Below are positions 36,990-47,732 of a stretch of DNA of 64,000 bases, one piece after another. The notes under the pieces were generated by a model. That model did not search any database. It had not been told where the DNA came from and saw only the letters and a program-made list of their open reading frames with translations. Each line of letters begins with the position of its first letter. Within the stretch, counting starts at the first letter, position 1. The stretch comes from Malus domestica (Eukaryota > Streptophyta > Magnoliopsida > Rosales > Rosaceae), in assembly GCF_042453785.1 (NCBI RefSeq), contig NC_091675.1, positions 34,700,501 through 34,764,500 on the forward strand, given 5' to 3'. A program made the translations under genes and the position numbers.

Positions 36990-37381
36990 TGGAATTAACC
37001 CTAAAAGCTAACGGTAAACCCTAGAACACAATGCAACAAGATTAGTGAAACCTTACCTGAAGAGGCCACAAACACGATGCAAAGAGACTCTTCTACTCAC
37101 TTGAAGACCTGTATATTCTTATGGTGATAGTCCCAAATGAAGAATAGTTTCTCTATGAGCAGGGAATCCTTTTTTTAAATAAAGCAAGGTTACGCAACTT
37201 CCATCTATCGTGGAGGTTGTTATAGAGTCGTTGCTTTCAGTTCCAATACTGGATGAAGTAGTTCTAATACGTGCTTCAAAATGCAAAGCACGATGGATGT
37301 AACTCCTCAATTATAGGACATGGTTTTACACACCCTAATTGAAACAGGTTGACACACCTTTATCACTACTAGTTGAGTCCA
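36990..37381 (-). repeat. LTR of a minus-oriented element (5' copy), 392 bp
   Basis: It matches 26289-26701 from TGGAATTAACCC to GTTGAGTCCA, with substitutions and a short deletion near the end. The outer flanks of the pair (ATTGT on the left, ATCTT on the right) match only 3 of 5. A single insertion event is therefore likely but not proven by a target duplication. Confidence 0.78.
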
Positions 37382-38305
37382 ATCTTACACCAATTTCCTT
37401 AAAATTGAAAATGAAACTCTATAAAATAATTGCTTTCGGTTTGATCCAATCGTTGTATTTGATTTGGTCTTGAACCCATTAAGTGTTTTTTTGTTAGGCT
37501 TGCCTCTTTATGCCCGTTTGATAGGTTGGATGCGACAGGTTATATTCAATTAAAATGGCTATGAGTCCAGTCTATTTTTTATTGTGTCAACATGTGAGAT
37601 GGTCAGGACTGGATAATATGAGTTATGAATCTAAAATAAGGCGGGTTATGTAACCCCCCTTACACACGGGTTACAAGTCCAATCTGTCGCGGACGATGCA
37701 AGATGCCTCCTCCATTTAGTCATCACCTTTCCTCTACTGTCAGTCTCATTGTCTCTTTCCATCATCGAGCGGTCATTGAAGCAGTGTTGCGGTGTCGTCC
37801 CAAGCATTGTTGCGTTGTCGTCCCAAACATCGTCATAGAGTCATCACAAGTATCGTTGTAAGGTTGTTGTTGCGTTAGAGGATCTTTTTTCTCAAATTCT
37901 CATATCTGATTGCAGGTGGAAACCGCACACTTCATTTCTCATAATCTCAATTGCAAATGGAAGTCGCGGGTTTGTGAGCGGCGTTGTGGATTATGGTGGG
38001 TTGGTGGGTTGCGATTTTTTAGCGTCGATCTAAATGCATGAAGAGGTTGTGGGTCGTGAACTTCATTAGGGTTGATCGTCGGTGGATGGGTGGCGTCGCG
38101 AGTTGGTGAGTAGGCAGGTGGCGTCGCGAGTTGGTGGGTGGGCGATTGCGCGAGTTTGTGAGTGGGCGGCGTCGTATACAGTCATCGATCTTCGTTGTGG
38201 TCACGACTTGTTTAAGTGCTATTTCACGTTTCATTCTAATCCCAATCCAATGGAGTTAGACTACACCAAACAGTAGACAAAAAGCTCACCCTATCCAATC
38301 CAATC
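37382..38305. other. Intergenic, no gene seen
   Basis: The segment 37680-38200 is GC-richer and contains imperfect repeats of GCGTCGCGAGTTGGTGAGT and TTGCGTTGTCGTCCCAA. No frame has a recognisable domain. Confidence 0.3.
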
Positions 38306-38536
38306 TCAACCTAACCGGTCCAAAATACGAAATCCTATCATGTTTGGTCCACCAAACATGCCCTTAGTACTTGAGCTCAAGCTAAATTCAATTGACCCAC
38401 AAGAATCCCCTTGTTCATATCGAATAACTGACCCCCACCCTCTATGTGCACCCTCCCTTCGCATTGCCCCATCATCATTAATTTTGTAACATTCATCTGG
38501 AGGAGGCCGCCAATGAACCACCTCACAATTCAGCAT
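38306..38536 (-). pseudogene. RNase H-like (RVT_3) fragment of a non-LTR retrotransposon
   Basis: The minus-strand peptide VVHWRPPPDECYKINDDGAM then HRGWGSVIRYEQGDSCGS matches the start of the plant RVT_3/RNase H-like domain, with the usual PP.G..K.N.DGA opening. Only the first part is present and the frame ends soon after. It is an isolated fragment. Confidence 0.65.
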
Positions 38537-38767
38537 ATCCCACCTTCATCGTAGAACAAACTTCATAGAATCTATCAAAATTAATTATAACTTTATCAAA
38601 CTCTATAGTTTTGAAATCCCTTAAATTCGTCCAAAATCTCATTTGAATACACCATTCCCCTCCCTTTTAATTGAATTTCAGAGATTTCAAGTATATTTTT
38701 AGTGGAATCCTTCAAAGTTTCAGTGGGAAAGGTGAAATTCATGAATTTTTTGGAGTACACATCCACT

Positions 38768-38900
38768 TAGTACTATGGTCTAGTGGTATTCCTCTTCACT
38801 TGTAAGTGAGAGGTCTGAGGTTCGATTCTTGCCGAAGACGAAATTGAATCACATTATTAAGACAAACCCTAAATGTAGATACTATCGTTTGTTTAAAAAA
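38768..38900 (+). mobile_element. tRNA-derived SINE
   Basis: A polymerase III A-box-like TGGTCTAGTGG lies at 38776-38786. A B-box GGTTCGATTC lies at 38819-38828, at tRNA-like spacing. An unrelated body and a terminal A run (38895-38903) follow. This is the layout of plant tRNA-related SINEs. It is too diverged from any tRNA fold (no 3' acceptor partner) to be a tRNA gene. Confidence 0.75.
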
Positions 38901-38903
38901 AAA

Positions 38904-39490
38904 TGCATTACGAAATTTCTTTAATTTCCTTGAAATTCTTCTTTTTAAAATGAAATCCTAATTTAATACACGTGGACTTTATAAACTCTTTCAAAATCCT
39001 GATTGAATAACCCTAAAGTTTTAGAAAATCACTCAAAATCTCAATTGAATACCTATGTTAAAATCCCTCAAAATCGCAATTCAATACCCCTTCCTCCGTA
39101 AAATGTGATGAACATCAAAAAAAATTTCGTTGAAATAAGAAACTATTTGTATCATTCTAGATAGACTAGTGCAGCATAGTAAAAATTTCTACCACAACTT
39201 GTTGACAAAATTAAAGCTCTATGAATCTTGAAATCAACTATTCTTTCCCTTTCATGCCCTAAACATGATTGAGCCCACACATACACAAGGTCTGCTCCAA
39301 CACATTCTCGAAGAGCATGCATAACATTCTCCCATTTCTCCAAACTTTTCCCACAAATAGGCCAATTTACAGTCTTTCGCTCTGCTAAAATTAAGCTACA
39401 AGGCGTAAAATCTCACATATGGTGATGTATGAAAACATCACCACACAAAAAACAACATGCATTTGGTGTCTTGAGTAACTTATTGTTGTC
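38904..39490. other. Intergenic, no gene seen
   Basis: AT-rich sequence with several AAAATC(C/T)(C/T)TCAAAATC-type words (38995-39090). A 63-codon minus ORF (39152-39343) has no recognised domain. Confidence 0.3.
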
Positions 39491-39539
39491 CAAAAGAATG
39501 TTACCGACCAAAAAGATAAACGACGTGAAGTTGTATCTT

Positions 39540-41150
39540 ATTTGCAATCAATTCCAAGAGTTGGTTTTCGAGCACATATGACTTGTCTACTTTAAAAGAA
39601 TGAAAAGTTGAAGGTTGTATTAATTGAGGAAGGTCATAATCATGCTTTGGTTGCAACACCAATGAAGCATATGCTTAAGATCAATAGAAATATGTAAAAG
39701 GCTCAAAAAGCACATGTTGATCATGCAGAAAAAGATAGGATTACCTCTTAAAGCAACTGTGGAGCTAATGAGCATACAAGTCGGAGGGCGTGACAATCTT
39801 GGATTTTTAGATACAGATTATAAGAATTATATGCATAGTAAGCAAAAGAATAAAATGAAAAAGGGAGATGCTAGTGCTATATTGCAATATATCCAAAAAT
39901 GCACTCGAATAACTCCTCATATTTTTATGCAGCAAATAAGCAAGGTGTAGTATTTGGTTCAGTTTTGTTGTATGATGAAACCAACTTCTTTAATGTGGCT
40001 GTTTAATATTTTATTTCAGCAATGTCTAAAATAACAATGTTACGAATTAATCAGGTGTAATGGCAATGGCAATATTTCAAGTCTTTCCTGAATCTTGTCA
40101 TCATTTATGTGTTTGACACTTTATCAAAACACTGCCAAGAATGAGGCATGTTTTTCAAAGATCAGTAGAACTTGGTCATGATTTCAGCACGTGTATGTGA
40201 TTATAAGGATGAAAATGAATAGCATCTAGCATGGAATAATATGCTTGAGAAGTATAGCTTTCAAGAGAACGATTGGTTGTGTTGCATATTTAAATTACGA
40301 GAAAAATAGGCTTTGGTGTAATGGCTACATACTTTCACTACTGGCACGAAGAGTGAACAATGTCTTAAAAAAATATATGAAGCCAAAACGTAATTTTCTA
40401 TGATTCTTTGAACATTATGAGAGAGTGTTGGCTGATCAAAGATATCTAGAATTATTTGCTGATTTCAAGATGATGGAGACAATCCTATTATTAGCAAATG
40501 TAAAGATGTGGTAGCAAGCAGTGGAGGTTTATACCCGAAAGTTATTTTAACTTTTCCCAAAAGAGTATACATGCTTTCTTAGTTGTAGCGTTCTCTGCTA
40601 CCACATCGTCTTCAACATTTTGATTCACAAAGTTGATATGTCTAAGATGACTATGGAGTAGAAAGTATTATGTGCTAGCTAGTAAACGTCAATAAAACTT
40701 GTTTAAATTTGAGGCTTAAACTTAGATAGTTGATTGTACTTGTATGAAACTCACTTTTGTAGGGATTTTTATGTGCTCATGCAATTAAAGTGCTTGATAA
40801 AAAGAATATGAAAAAATTTCATCTCATTACATATTAAATCGATGGAAGAGAGAGGCAAAGACTAGAAATATGAAGGATTACCATGGAATGAATGCTCATG
40901 ACAATTCTAAAGAGTCTATGAAAAAACGCTATAACCATTTGTGTCGTAATTTTTGTAAAATTGCTTCCTTTTTTGCTTAACATGAGAAGTTAACTAAATA
41001 AGTACATTAACGTTCAATTGAGATGCTCAAAGACTTAAAAGAAATAAAGAAAAACCTTGGTGAAAAAATAGATTGCACAAGTGTTCAAAATCTAAAAGAC
41101 AAGGCTGATTTAAGTGGTAAAGAACATGTTGAGATATGTCAGTGTTGAGC
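39540..41150 (+). pseudogene. FAR1-related (FRS) pseudogene
   Basis: Translated fragments follow FAR1/FHY3-family order. The N-terminal FAR1 zinc-finger region is VVLIEEGHNHALVATPMKH, followed by SIQVGGRDNLGFLDTDYKNY and GDASAILQYIQK. Then VVFGSVLLYDETN, MAMAIFQVFPESCHHLCV, AWNNMLEKYSFQENDWLCCI and FEHYERVLADQRYLELFADF come from the transposase-derived core. A SWIM-type LCAHAIKVLDKKN lies near 40770. Many stops and frame changes are present. The part of the core containing the first catalytic aspartate (the F-D-T-T-Y region) is missing. It was once a MULE-derived transcription factor gene or a MULE. Confidence 0.78.
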
Positions 41151-42204
41151 TTGAGAATTCTAATTTACTTTTTTAAACATAAATGTTGGGATATGTCAAT
41201 GTTGGTTTTGAAACAGAACAACATTTTCAAGCTATACAAAGGATTCAATGCACCAATTTATTGCCTTACTTTGAAATAATTCTTAGTTTTTCAATTTCAT
41301 TTATCTCAGTATCTTCATTTTCAAACATATCAACTTCAACTCTCATTTTCCTTATGCCTCTTACGTAATATAGCAAATGGAACTAAGTTTTCATTTCCAA
41401 CTTCTAAAAGTTTTAGACAAGATGACAAGTTGAACATTTTGACAAGCTGACAACAAAATGTTCCTTTCACTCAATTACCGAATGTGAATATAATAAATAA
41501 ATATACAACTACAAATACATACAAACAAGTACATATGTGTATTCGATGTCCTAAATACTAATCATATTACTATATTTACCCGTTTAACTTGCTGTTTGTA
41601 AGAATCAACAACAAACTTTAATGCTTTTTCACAAGATGAAGGAGTTTGGAAACTAATCAAAACTTTCTTTTGTAGATTTTTAGCAAAATGGATAATTAGA
41701 GGTGTGCACATGTGGAAAAAATGGAAGTATATTATTTCTGTTGTAGATCTTTTGCAAAAAAGAAAAATTGGAGATGCGGAGACCACCCATGATATGTTGG
41801 CGTTGTGCAACATGAAGAAAAATTGGGAAAATGTCTCTCATTTTTTTGGCAAATTTTGTGCAATATAGAAATTTGAATTGGAGGTTGTGCACTATTTTCT
41901 TTTTTAATTGTACTATCTTAATGTTATTGGAAAAACATGGTGAAGGTTCATTATTTACTATTGTTTCATTTTCCTTTTTGTTGTAATACAGAATGACAAA
42001 CAAACATAGCATAAGAATAAAAACAATAAAATGCGATGGATTTCCTTATAAAAAAAGGAAGATGGCTTTGCTAGAGAAGACAATGAGCGAGTTATTTTTT
42101 CTACAAAATAAGCAAGGAGTGAAGGATACTAGTAAGTGAGGGTATTTTAGTATTTTAGATAGGTATTTTTCATATTGAACAATTTTTAGAAAACAAAAAA
42201 AGGT
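41151..42204. other. AT-rich intergenic sequence, no gene seen
   Basis: There is no recognisable coding sequence. Words such as TTTTGTGCAATATAGAAATTTG and GAAAAATTGGAGATG recur loosely between 41640 and 41890. Confidence 0.3.
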
Positions 42205-42664
42205 AAATTCATATTAACTATCAAGTTGGGCAAATGTTGGGAGAAAACAATACCATATTTAAAGAAAAATATCATGCCCAACTAAGTATTTTAGGAAAAA
42301 TATCGTCCCAATGAATTGTGACTAAATGTGAGTAAATATTATCCTCAAACTTATTTCTTTTAGAGTTTTATAAAGTTTTTTTTAGAGCTCACGGTTGACT
42401 TTGAAGGTTTAGGTTCGTTAATGTTTGGGGTTGATGATTTCAGGTTTAGAATTTTAAGGCTTTTTAATCAAAACAGTCCCTAAGATTTGCATAACTCTTC
42501 ACTTTAATCCTTGAGATTTGAAATAGATAGAATTGGTCCTTGAGTTTGTCTACAATCAATCATTTTGGTCATTCCATGAAAGATCTCCATGAAATAAGAA
42601 TAAAATGACAAAAATACTCTCAATTTTGGTCATATCATTTTGGCTTATTGTTTATTAAATTGAG
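42205..42664 (+). repeat. 460-bp direct repeat, copy 1, with truncated MITE
   Basis: It matches 47274-47732 from AAATTCATATTAA through GTTTATTAAATT. Inside, the Mutator-type MITE that is complete at 47528-47835 starts at 42458 after the same GAATTTTAA, but stops at about 42664. Confidence 0.85.
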
Positions 42665-43241
42665 GTCATCCATGTCGAAATTTTGCTTTGCCAACGATGT
42701 TCGGTGGAGCAAAATCAATCTCACATATTGACTACTAGAATGGTACTCCTCAACAACATTGGTAGGGGCACGAACAGGTGCATAACCAATGATCTATTCC
42801 ATCAAGACGGGAGTAGATTCTTGCAAGGTTGAGGTTCGAGAATATTATCCCTTATTCTTGAAGTTTTAGGTCTTATGTACCAAGGATTATGCTTCGGGCA
42901 TAATGCCACACCTTGGCAGGCCCTGATTATACAATATGTTTGTGAACACAAACTCGAAATTGTATTGTGAAAGAATATGCCATTCAATGTATCCCTGCCG
43001 AAGCAGTGCATCACCATTTGGTTTGGTTTTGACAGAACTGGGTCGAGCCATTCGGTAGACTCCAGCCGAACTGGGTCCATACCTTTCTCTCACGTTTGTG
43101 GTAGTAATCAGATCCGAGAATTTGATAAACTTCCGCTATCTACACTGCTGCTTCAAAGGCGAGTTAGAAACAAGGAAGGACGAGAAAAGTATTCTCCAGT
43201 CAAAATTCGATCGGATTTATAAACTTCAGAATTGTTCTTAT
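42665..43241. other. Unassigned sequence left of the hAT element
   Basis: Balanced base composition and a few overlapping ORFs (42802-43222) suggest former coding or retroelement sequence. No domain is recognisable in any frame. Confidence 0.3.
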
Positions 43242-45099
43242 TAGGGGTGGGCACTTGGAACCGAAAACCGAAACCGAAACACGAATCGAATCAAACCGCA
43301 CCAAACGGTTTGGTTTTGCGGTTTTGAAACGGTTTCGGTTTCAAAATCGAACCGCGGCACACAAAACGGTTTGGTTTCGGTTTTGGGTTTTCAAAACCGC
43401 ACCGAAACCGAAACCGCACTTTTTTATTTTTATTTAGTTCATTCAACTAGGTTATACTTATACATTTGGTTTTGCGGTTCTGGGTTTGCACCGAGTGGGT
43501 GAGGGACAGCTACATAAGGGCAACCCTTGATTTTGATGGGATTTTCATGCTATACTCTTACCCGAAAAATTTCACTGGAATCGCAAGCTGGAGTAGTCCT
43601 CTGTGGTATCAGCCGGTTGATATTTGCCAAGCACTTATGGAAGACATGGGCGTTGGTGTTTGCGGATACAACAGTGTCTGTAAGATGAATCAAGATCATA
43701 GGCCAACCTGCGAATGCCCAAGAGGGTTTTCTTTTCTTGATCCCAAGGACTTGTACCGAGGCTGTAAACCTGATTTTAGACAAGGCTGTGAAGGAGATGA
43801 GGTACAAAGTCCCAGAAAAGATTTGTATGATGTCGAATTGCAGACAAATACTGATTGGCCAACCCCAGATTATGTGCGGCTAAAACCTTTTACAGCGGAG
43901 AAGTGCAAAGAGTCTTGCTTTCAAGATTGTTTGTGCGCTGTTGCTGTTTTCCGGTCTGAAACCTGCTGGAAAAAGAAGTTACCTCTCTCAAACGGGAGAG
44001 TGCAGTTCAATCTTAATTCACAGACCTTCATCAAAGTCCGAAAGGATAATGTAACTCCGCAGTTTCCTCCAATGCCAATTCCAGATGATAAAGAGAAGAG
44101 CAAGACCACTGTTGTACGTGTGGGATCAGCACTATTAGGTACCTCCATATTTGTTAATGTTGCTGCTCTCTGTCTCGGTTTTTTCTTCATATTCCGGAAG
44201 AAACCGGTAAGATCTAGTACCGATATTGTTTTGGACTCGAATTTGCACTCTTTTAGCTATGAAGAGCTACAAGAAGCTACAAATGGATTCAAGGAAGAAT
44301 TAGGAAAGGGTGCTTTTGGAGTGGTTTTCAAAGGGGCGATGCAAATTGGTTCTGGTGTCAAAGTGGCGGTGAAGAAGCTACGCTATGTTATGCAAGATGT
44401 CGAGAAGGAGTTTAAAACAGAACTGAATGTAATTGGTAAGACGCATCATAAGAATCTGGTTCGTCTTTTCGGATATTGTGATGAGGGGCAACAGAAATTG
44501 CTAGTTTATGAGTTCTTGAGCAATGGCACATTGGCAAGCTTTCTTTTTTCTGATATCAAACCAAGTTGGAAACAGCGAATTGAAATCGCTTATGGCATTG
44601 CGAAAGGGCTTTTGTACTTGCATGAAGAGTGCAGCACGCAGATTATCCATTGTGACATAAAGCCACATAACATACTTCTCGATGATTATTACACTCCTCG
44701 GAAGAGTGCAGCACGCAGATTATCCATTGTGGCAAAACTTTTGATGATGAATCAGAGCCAGACTCATACCGCTATCCGAGGAACAAAAGGTTATGCTGCA
44801 CCTGAGTGGTTTTGCGGTTCTGGGTTTGCACCGAGTGGTGCAATTTTGGTGCATATTCATTAATTAATATACAAGGAAAATAAGACCATCTTATGCATAA
44901 ATATGTGTATATTTTAAATTGTACATTTTTTTCTCAAAAACCAAACCGAAACCGTTTGAAACCGCACCGAACCGAACCAAACGGTTTGGTTTCATTTCGG
45001 TTTTGGCTTCAAAACCGCACCGCACCGCACCGCAAAAAGTTTCGATTTCGGTTGTGGTTTCACTCGAAACCGCACCAAACCGCACCGCGCCCACCCCTA
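43242..45099 (+). mobile_element. hAT-type non-autonomous element carrying a captured receptor-kinase fragment
   Basis: The ends are TAGGGGTGGGCA (left) and, read inward from the right, TAGGGGTGGGCG. The flanks GTTCTTAT (43234-43241) and GTTCTCAT (45100-45107) match at 7 of 8 positions, the duplication length of hAT transposons. About 220 bp at each side consist of short words built from AACCGAAACC and its complement GGTTTCGGTT, able to fold back on each other. Between them lies a 1.4-kb gene-derived ORF without introns (43466-44863). There is no hAT transposase, so it would need one in trans. Confidence 0.8.
43466..44863 (+). pseudogene. Captured S-domain (G-type lectin) receptor-like kinase fragment
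   Basis: An open frame of 465 codons without an ATG start (TTG; first ATG at 43547) begins inside the extracellular region: YIRATLDFDG. An EGF/cysteine segment follows (residue 66 on, CGYNSVCKMN), then a PAN-like part, one membrane helix (about 216-243) and the kinase. The kinase has GKGAFGVVFKG (280 on), KVAVKK, and HCDIKPHN (395 on). The segment that should read ISDFGL after YYTPR is replaced by KSAARRLSIV, so the metal-binding DFG is lost. The frame then ends at APEW and runs into transposon sequence. It is related to LECRK/RLK1-type kinases. It lacks the lectin domain, the DFG and the C-lobe, so it cannot be an active kinase. Confidence 0.85.
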
Positions 45100-45969
45100 G
45101 TTCTCATTCATGGACGTAATCATGGTTTGCTTTGGGCAATATCTTTCATGATTAGACGGTCCGTAGAAGCGAGTCAAAGAGCCATGGAATCCTCGTTCGG
45201 GAGGTACTTCCATTTGTAATGCTTTGAGCATAAGTCTTCGAATGAAGATCATGGCAGGGGCTTATTCAGCTCTTCCATGCCATTGTTGGCTTCAATGATT
45301 TCTTAGCTTCTTAATAGTCATGTGGAGATTCACATCTTGTACCCTACATAAAGTGGTTTCTATTAGAAACGTCCAATTCAGGAAAATCAAACTTGTGACG
45401 ATTCGACAATTCATTGAATTTGAGGGAACAAGATTGTGATTGGTGTTATGGGAATGAATCATCCATAAGCATCAAAGTTAGAAAATTTGAGTTCTAAGAC
45501 ATGGTTTTCATGAAAAACGTCGGGTTTTCATGGGTGTATTGTTTTATGAAAACTTCTGGTTTCAAAGGCACTAAATTCGAAACTACAGGTTTGATTTAGT
45601 TTATGAACATTTAGTTCATAAAAGAGAGGTTCCTGCAAGAAACTTAGAATGCAATATAGTAAATTAGTGTAGTGGATTTGAGTTGTCTTCGGGAACTCAA
45701 GTGTGAGAGCTTCGTTACTACGAAAGTATATGACGGTTCAAAGAAGAGAAATAAATTATTGAATCGTTAATGTCCAAAAGTGATCTTAAGGTCAATAATT
45801 TTGGATTCATTATCAGATTAATGAACTGTAGGTCACTTTTAATTAATTCAATAAATCGGGTCATACAGGGTCGATTGTAGAAGCTAAATAATATTAACAT
45901 ATGGGTTAAATTATTTTAGAATGCTAGAATAATAGCTTGTGGGCTGAAAAATGCCCCAAAATAATTTGG
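45100..45969. other. Unassigned sequence right of the hAT element
   Basis: There is no supported gene. Words like GGTTTTCATG(A/G) recur at 45501-45560. It may belong to the retroelement whose LTR lies at 47002-47273. Confidence 0.3.
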
Positions 45970-46495
45970 CCATGGGTACCGTGAAAAAAAAAGGAAGGCA
46001 CGGGGTGCCTTGAGTAAAAACGGCAAGGCCCAAAAGGGCCTCGGGGTATGGCTGCAGGCTATCGGGGAGGGAACGAAACCCCAGTCGTAGTTGGGTATCG
46101 GTTTTGGGCTATGGGGAGTTCACGGGCAGGTTCAGCTCATGCTGGCCTATGGGTTGTCATGGGGATCCCAACGAAGGCTGGCTGCGTGAAAGCAGCTCCA
46201 TAATGACTGCAGGTCACGGGCTTGGGTATGGGTGGCTCAAGGACAAGCCTAGCATATGCTGGCTATATGTATGCGGGCCAGAGCAACAAAACCCAGCAAC
46301 CAAAAAGGTTGCAGCGTGTGTATGTGAGGACAACCCAGACAATTGGGCAGGTTGGATGGCTGCGGGCCAAGGCCAGTGTGCATAGGCTCAGGGCTACAGG
46401 CCCTACCGAGGTAAAATCCAGGCCTAGGCCTGGTGATTATTTGCACAATGATGGTGCGGTGGTGTGCCGCACCATGTCCTTATTCCCCTATTTTT
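45970..46495 (-). mobile_element. GC-rich internal block of a Copia-like element
   Basis: A GC-rich island in AT-rich surroundings, with many GGGC and GGCC words (AAGGCCCAAAAGGGCCTCGG, GGCCTAGGCCTGG). Overlapping ORFs on both strands have no domain. It lies on the internal side of the minus-oriented LTR at 47002, so it is probably a noncoding part of that element. Confidence 0.4.
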
Positions 46496-47001
46496 TTTTT
46501 CAAATCCTTTAGGGTTTAGGAAAACCCTAATATGCTTCTAATTTCTTTCGATTCTTTGACTCACAAATTCCACATAGCAATTATTGCGTAATGCATGAAA
46601 CAAATATATATATTGACAAATATATGAAACATATACAATATATATATATATATATATATATCGGAAGGTAAATATAAATGTAGGGGGTTCATGCATCATG
46701 AGAAATATTTTCATGCTTCATGGGTCGTTTCAAATATCTTCCTTTATTTTAAGCGTACATGAGTAGCAGAAAACGAATAAGTCTTTGAATTTGTAGAAGA
46801 TTCTTCTCCGAAAGCCGAAATTGCATCTCCAATTCGTTGTATCACGTTCAACATAGAAAAATTAAATTGAATCAATAGCATGTAGATCAATTCAATAAAA
46901 TAATTAAATTAATCATGAAAAGAATGATTAAAGACATAATACTCCCCAGATTGAAGATCAAACTCTCTTGTCAGCGCAGCGTCAAGAGCGTACTGATAAA
47001 G
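46496..47001 (-). mobile_element. Internal 5' region of a minus-oriented Copia-like element
   Basis: Next to the LTR, the minus strand reads TTTATCAGTACGCTCTTGAC, at the position of a primer-binding site. The rest is AT-rich with a TA run at about 46637-46661. No gag frame is seen. Confidence 0.45.
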
Positions 47002-47273
47002 TGTTGTAGGCATAATTTACTGAACAATTATGGAGGCTTTAGAGAGAGAGAGGGGGTGCGGCAATAGAGAGAAGAATAGAGAGATGTGTAATTGTGGGTG
47101 TGTGTTATCTCACCCCATTGTGCCTTTATTTATAATAGTAGGAAGGGTAAAACCTTTCCCTTTAGGATTACAATATTTAATAGGTAATCTAATCCTAATA
47201 GGAATATAAGATACATTCTCATATTTCCTAGGATTTACACAATCACATTCCTATTCTAAATAGGACTGCAACA
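47002..47273 (-). repeat. Copia-like LTR, 272 bp
   Basis: On the minus strand it starts TGTTGCAGTCCTATTTAG and ends GCCTACAACA. It contains TATTATAAATAAAGGC, a TATA and poly-A-signal-like region, then CACACACCCACAATTACAC and a CT-rich stretch. No partner LTR is found in the window. Copy 2 of the 460-bp repeat begins at the very next base. Confidence 0.7.
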
Positions 47274-47732
47274 AAATTCATATTAAATATCAAGTTGGGC
47301 ATATGTTTGGAGAAAACAATACCATATTTAAAGAAAAACATCATGCCCAACTAAGTATTTTAGGAAAAATATCGTCCCAATGAATTGTGACTAAATGTGA
47401 GTAAATATTATCCTCAAACTTATTTCTTTAAGAGTTTTATAAAGTTTTTTTTTAGAGCTCAGGGTTGACTTTGAAGGTTTAGGTTTGTTAATGTTTGGGG
47501 TTGATGATTTCAGGTTTAGAATTTTAAGGCTTTTTAACCAAAATAATCCTTGAGATTTGCATAACTCATCACTTTAATCCTTGAGATTTGAAATAGATAG
47601 AATTGGTCTCTGATTTTGTCCATAATCAATCATTCTGGTCATTCCATGAAAGATCTTCATAAAATAAGAATAAAATAACAAAAATACCCTCAATTTTGAT
47701 CATATCATTTTGGCTTATTGTTTATTAAATTT
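47274..47732 (+). repeat. 460-bp direct repeat, copy 2
   Basis: Partner of 42205-42664. It begins immediately at the edge of the Copia-like LTR and includes the first two thirds of the intact MITE at 47528-47835. Confidence 0.85.

Noticed and set aside
26418..37310. 63-codon ORFs present at 26418-26609 and 37119-37310 as a conserved small gene
   Set aside because: Both are the same stretch of the paired LTRs; conservation reflects LTR identity.
38776..38835. tRNA gene
   Set aside because: A and B boxes are present but there is no acceptor stem. The downstream body and A tail make it a SINE.
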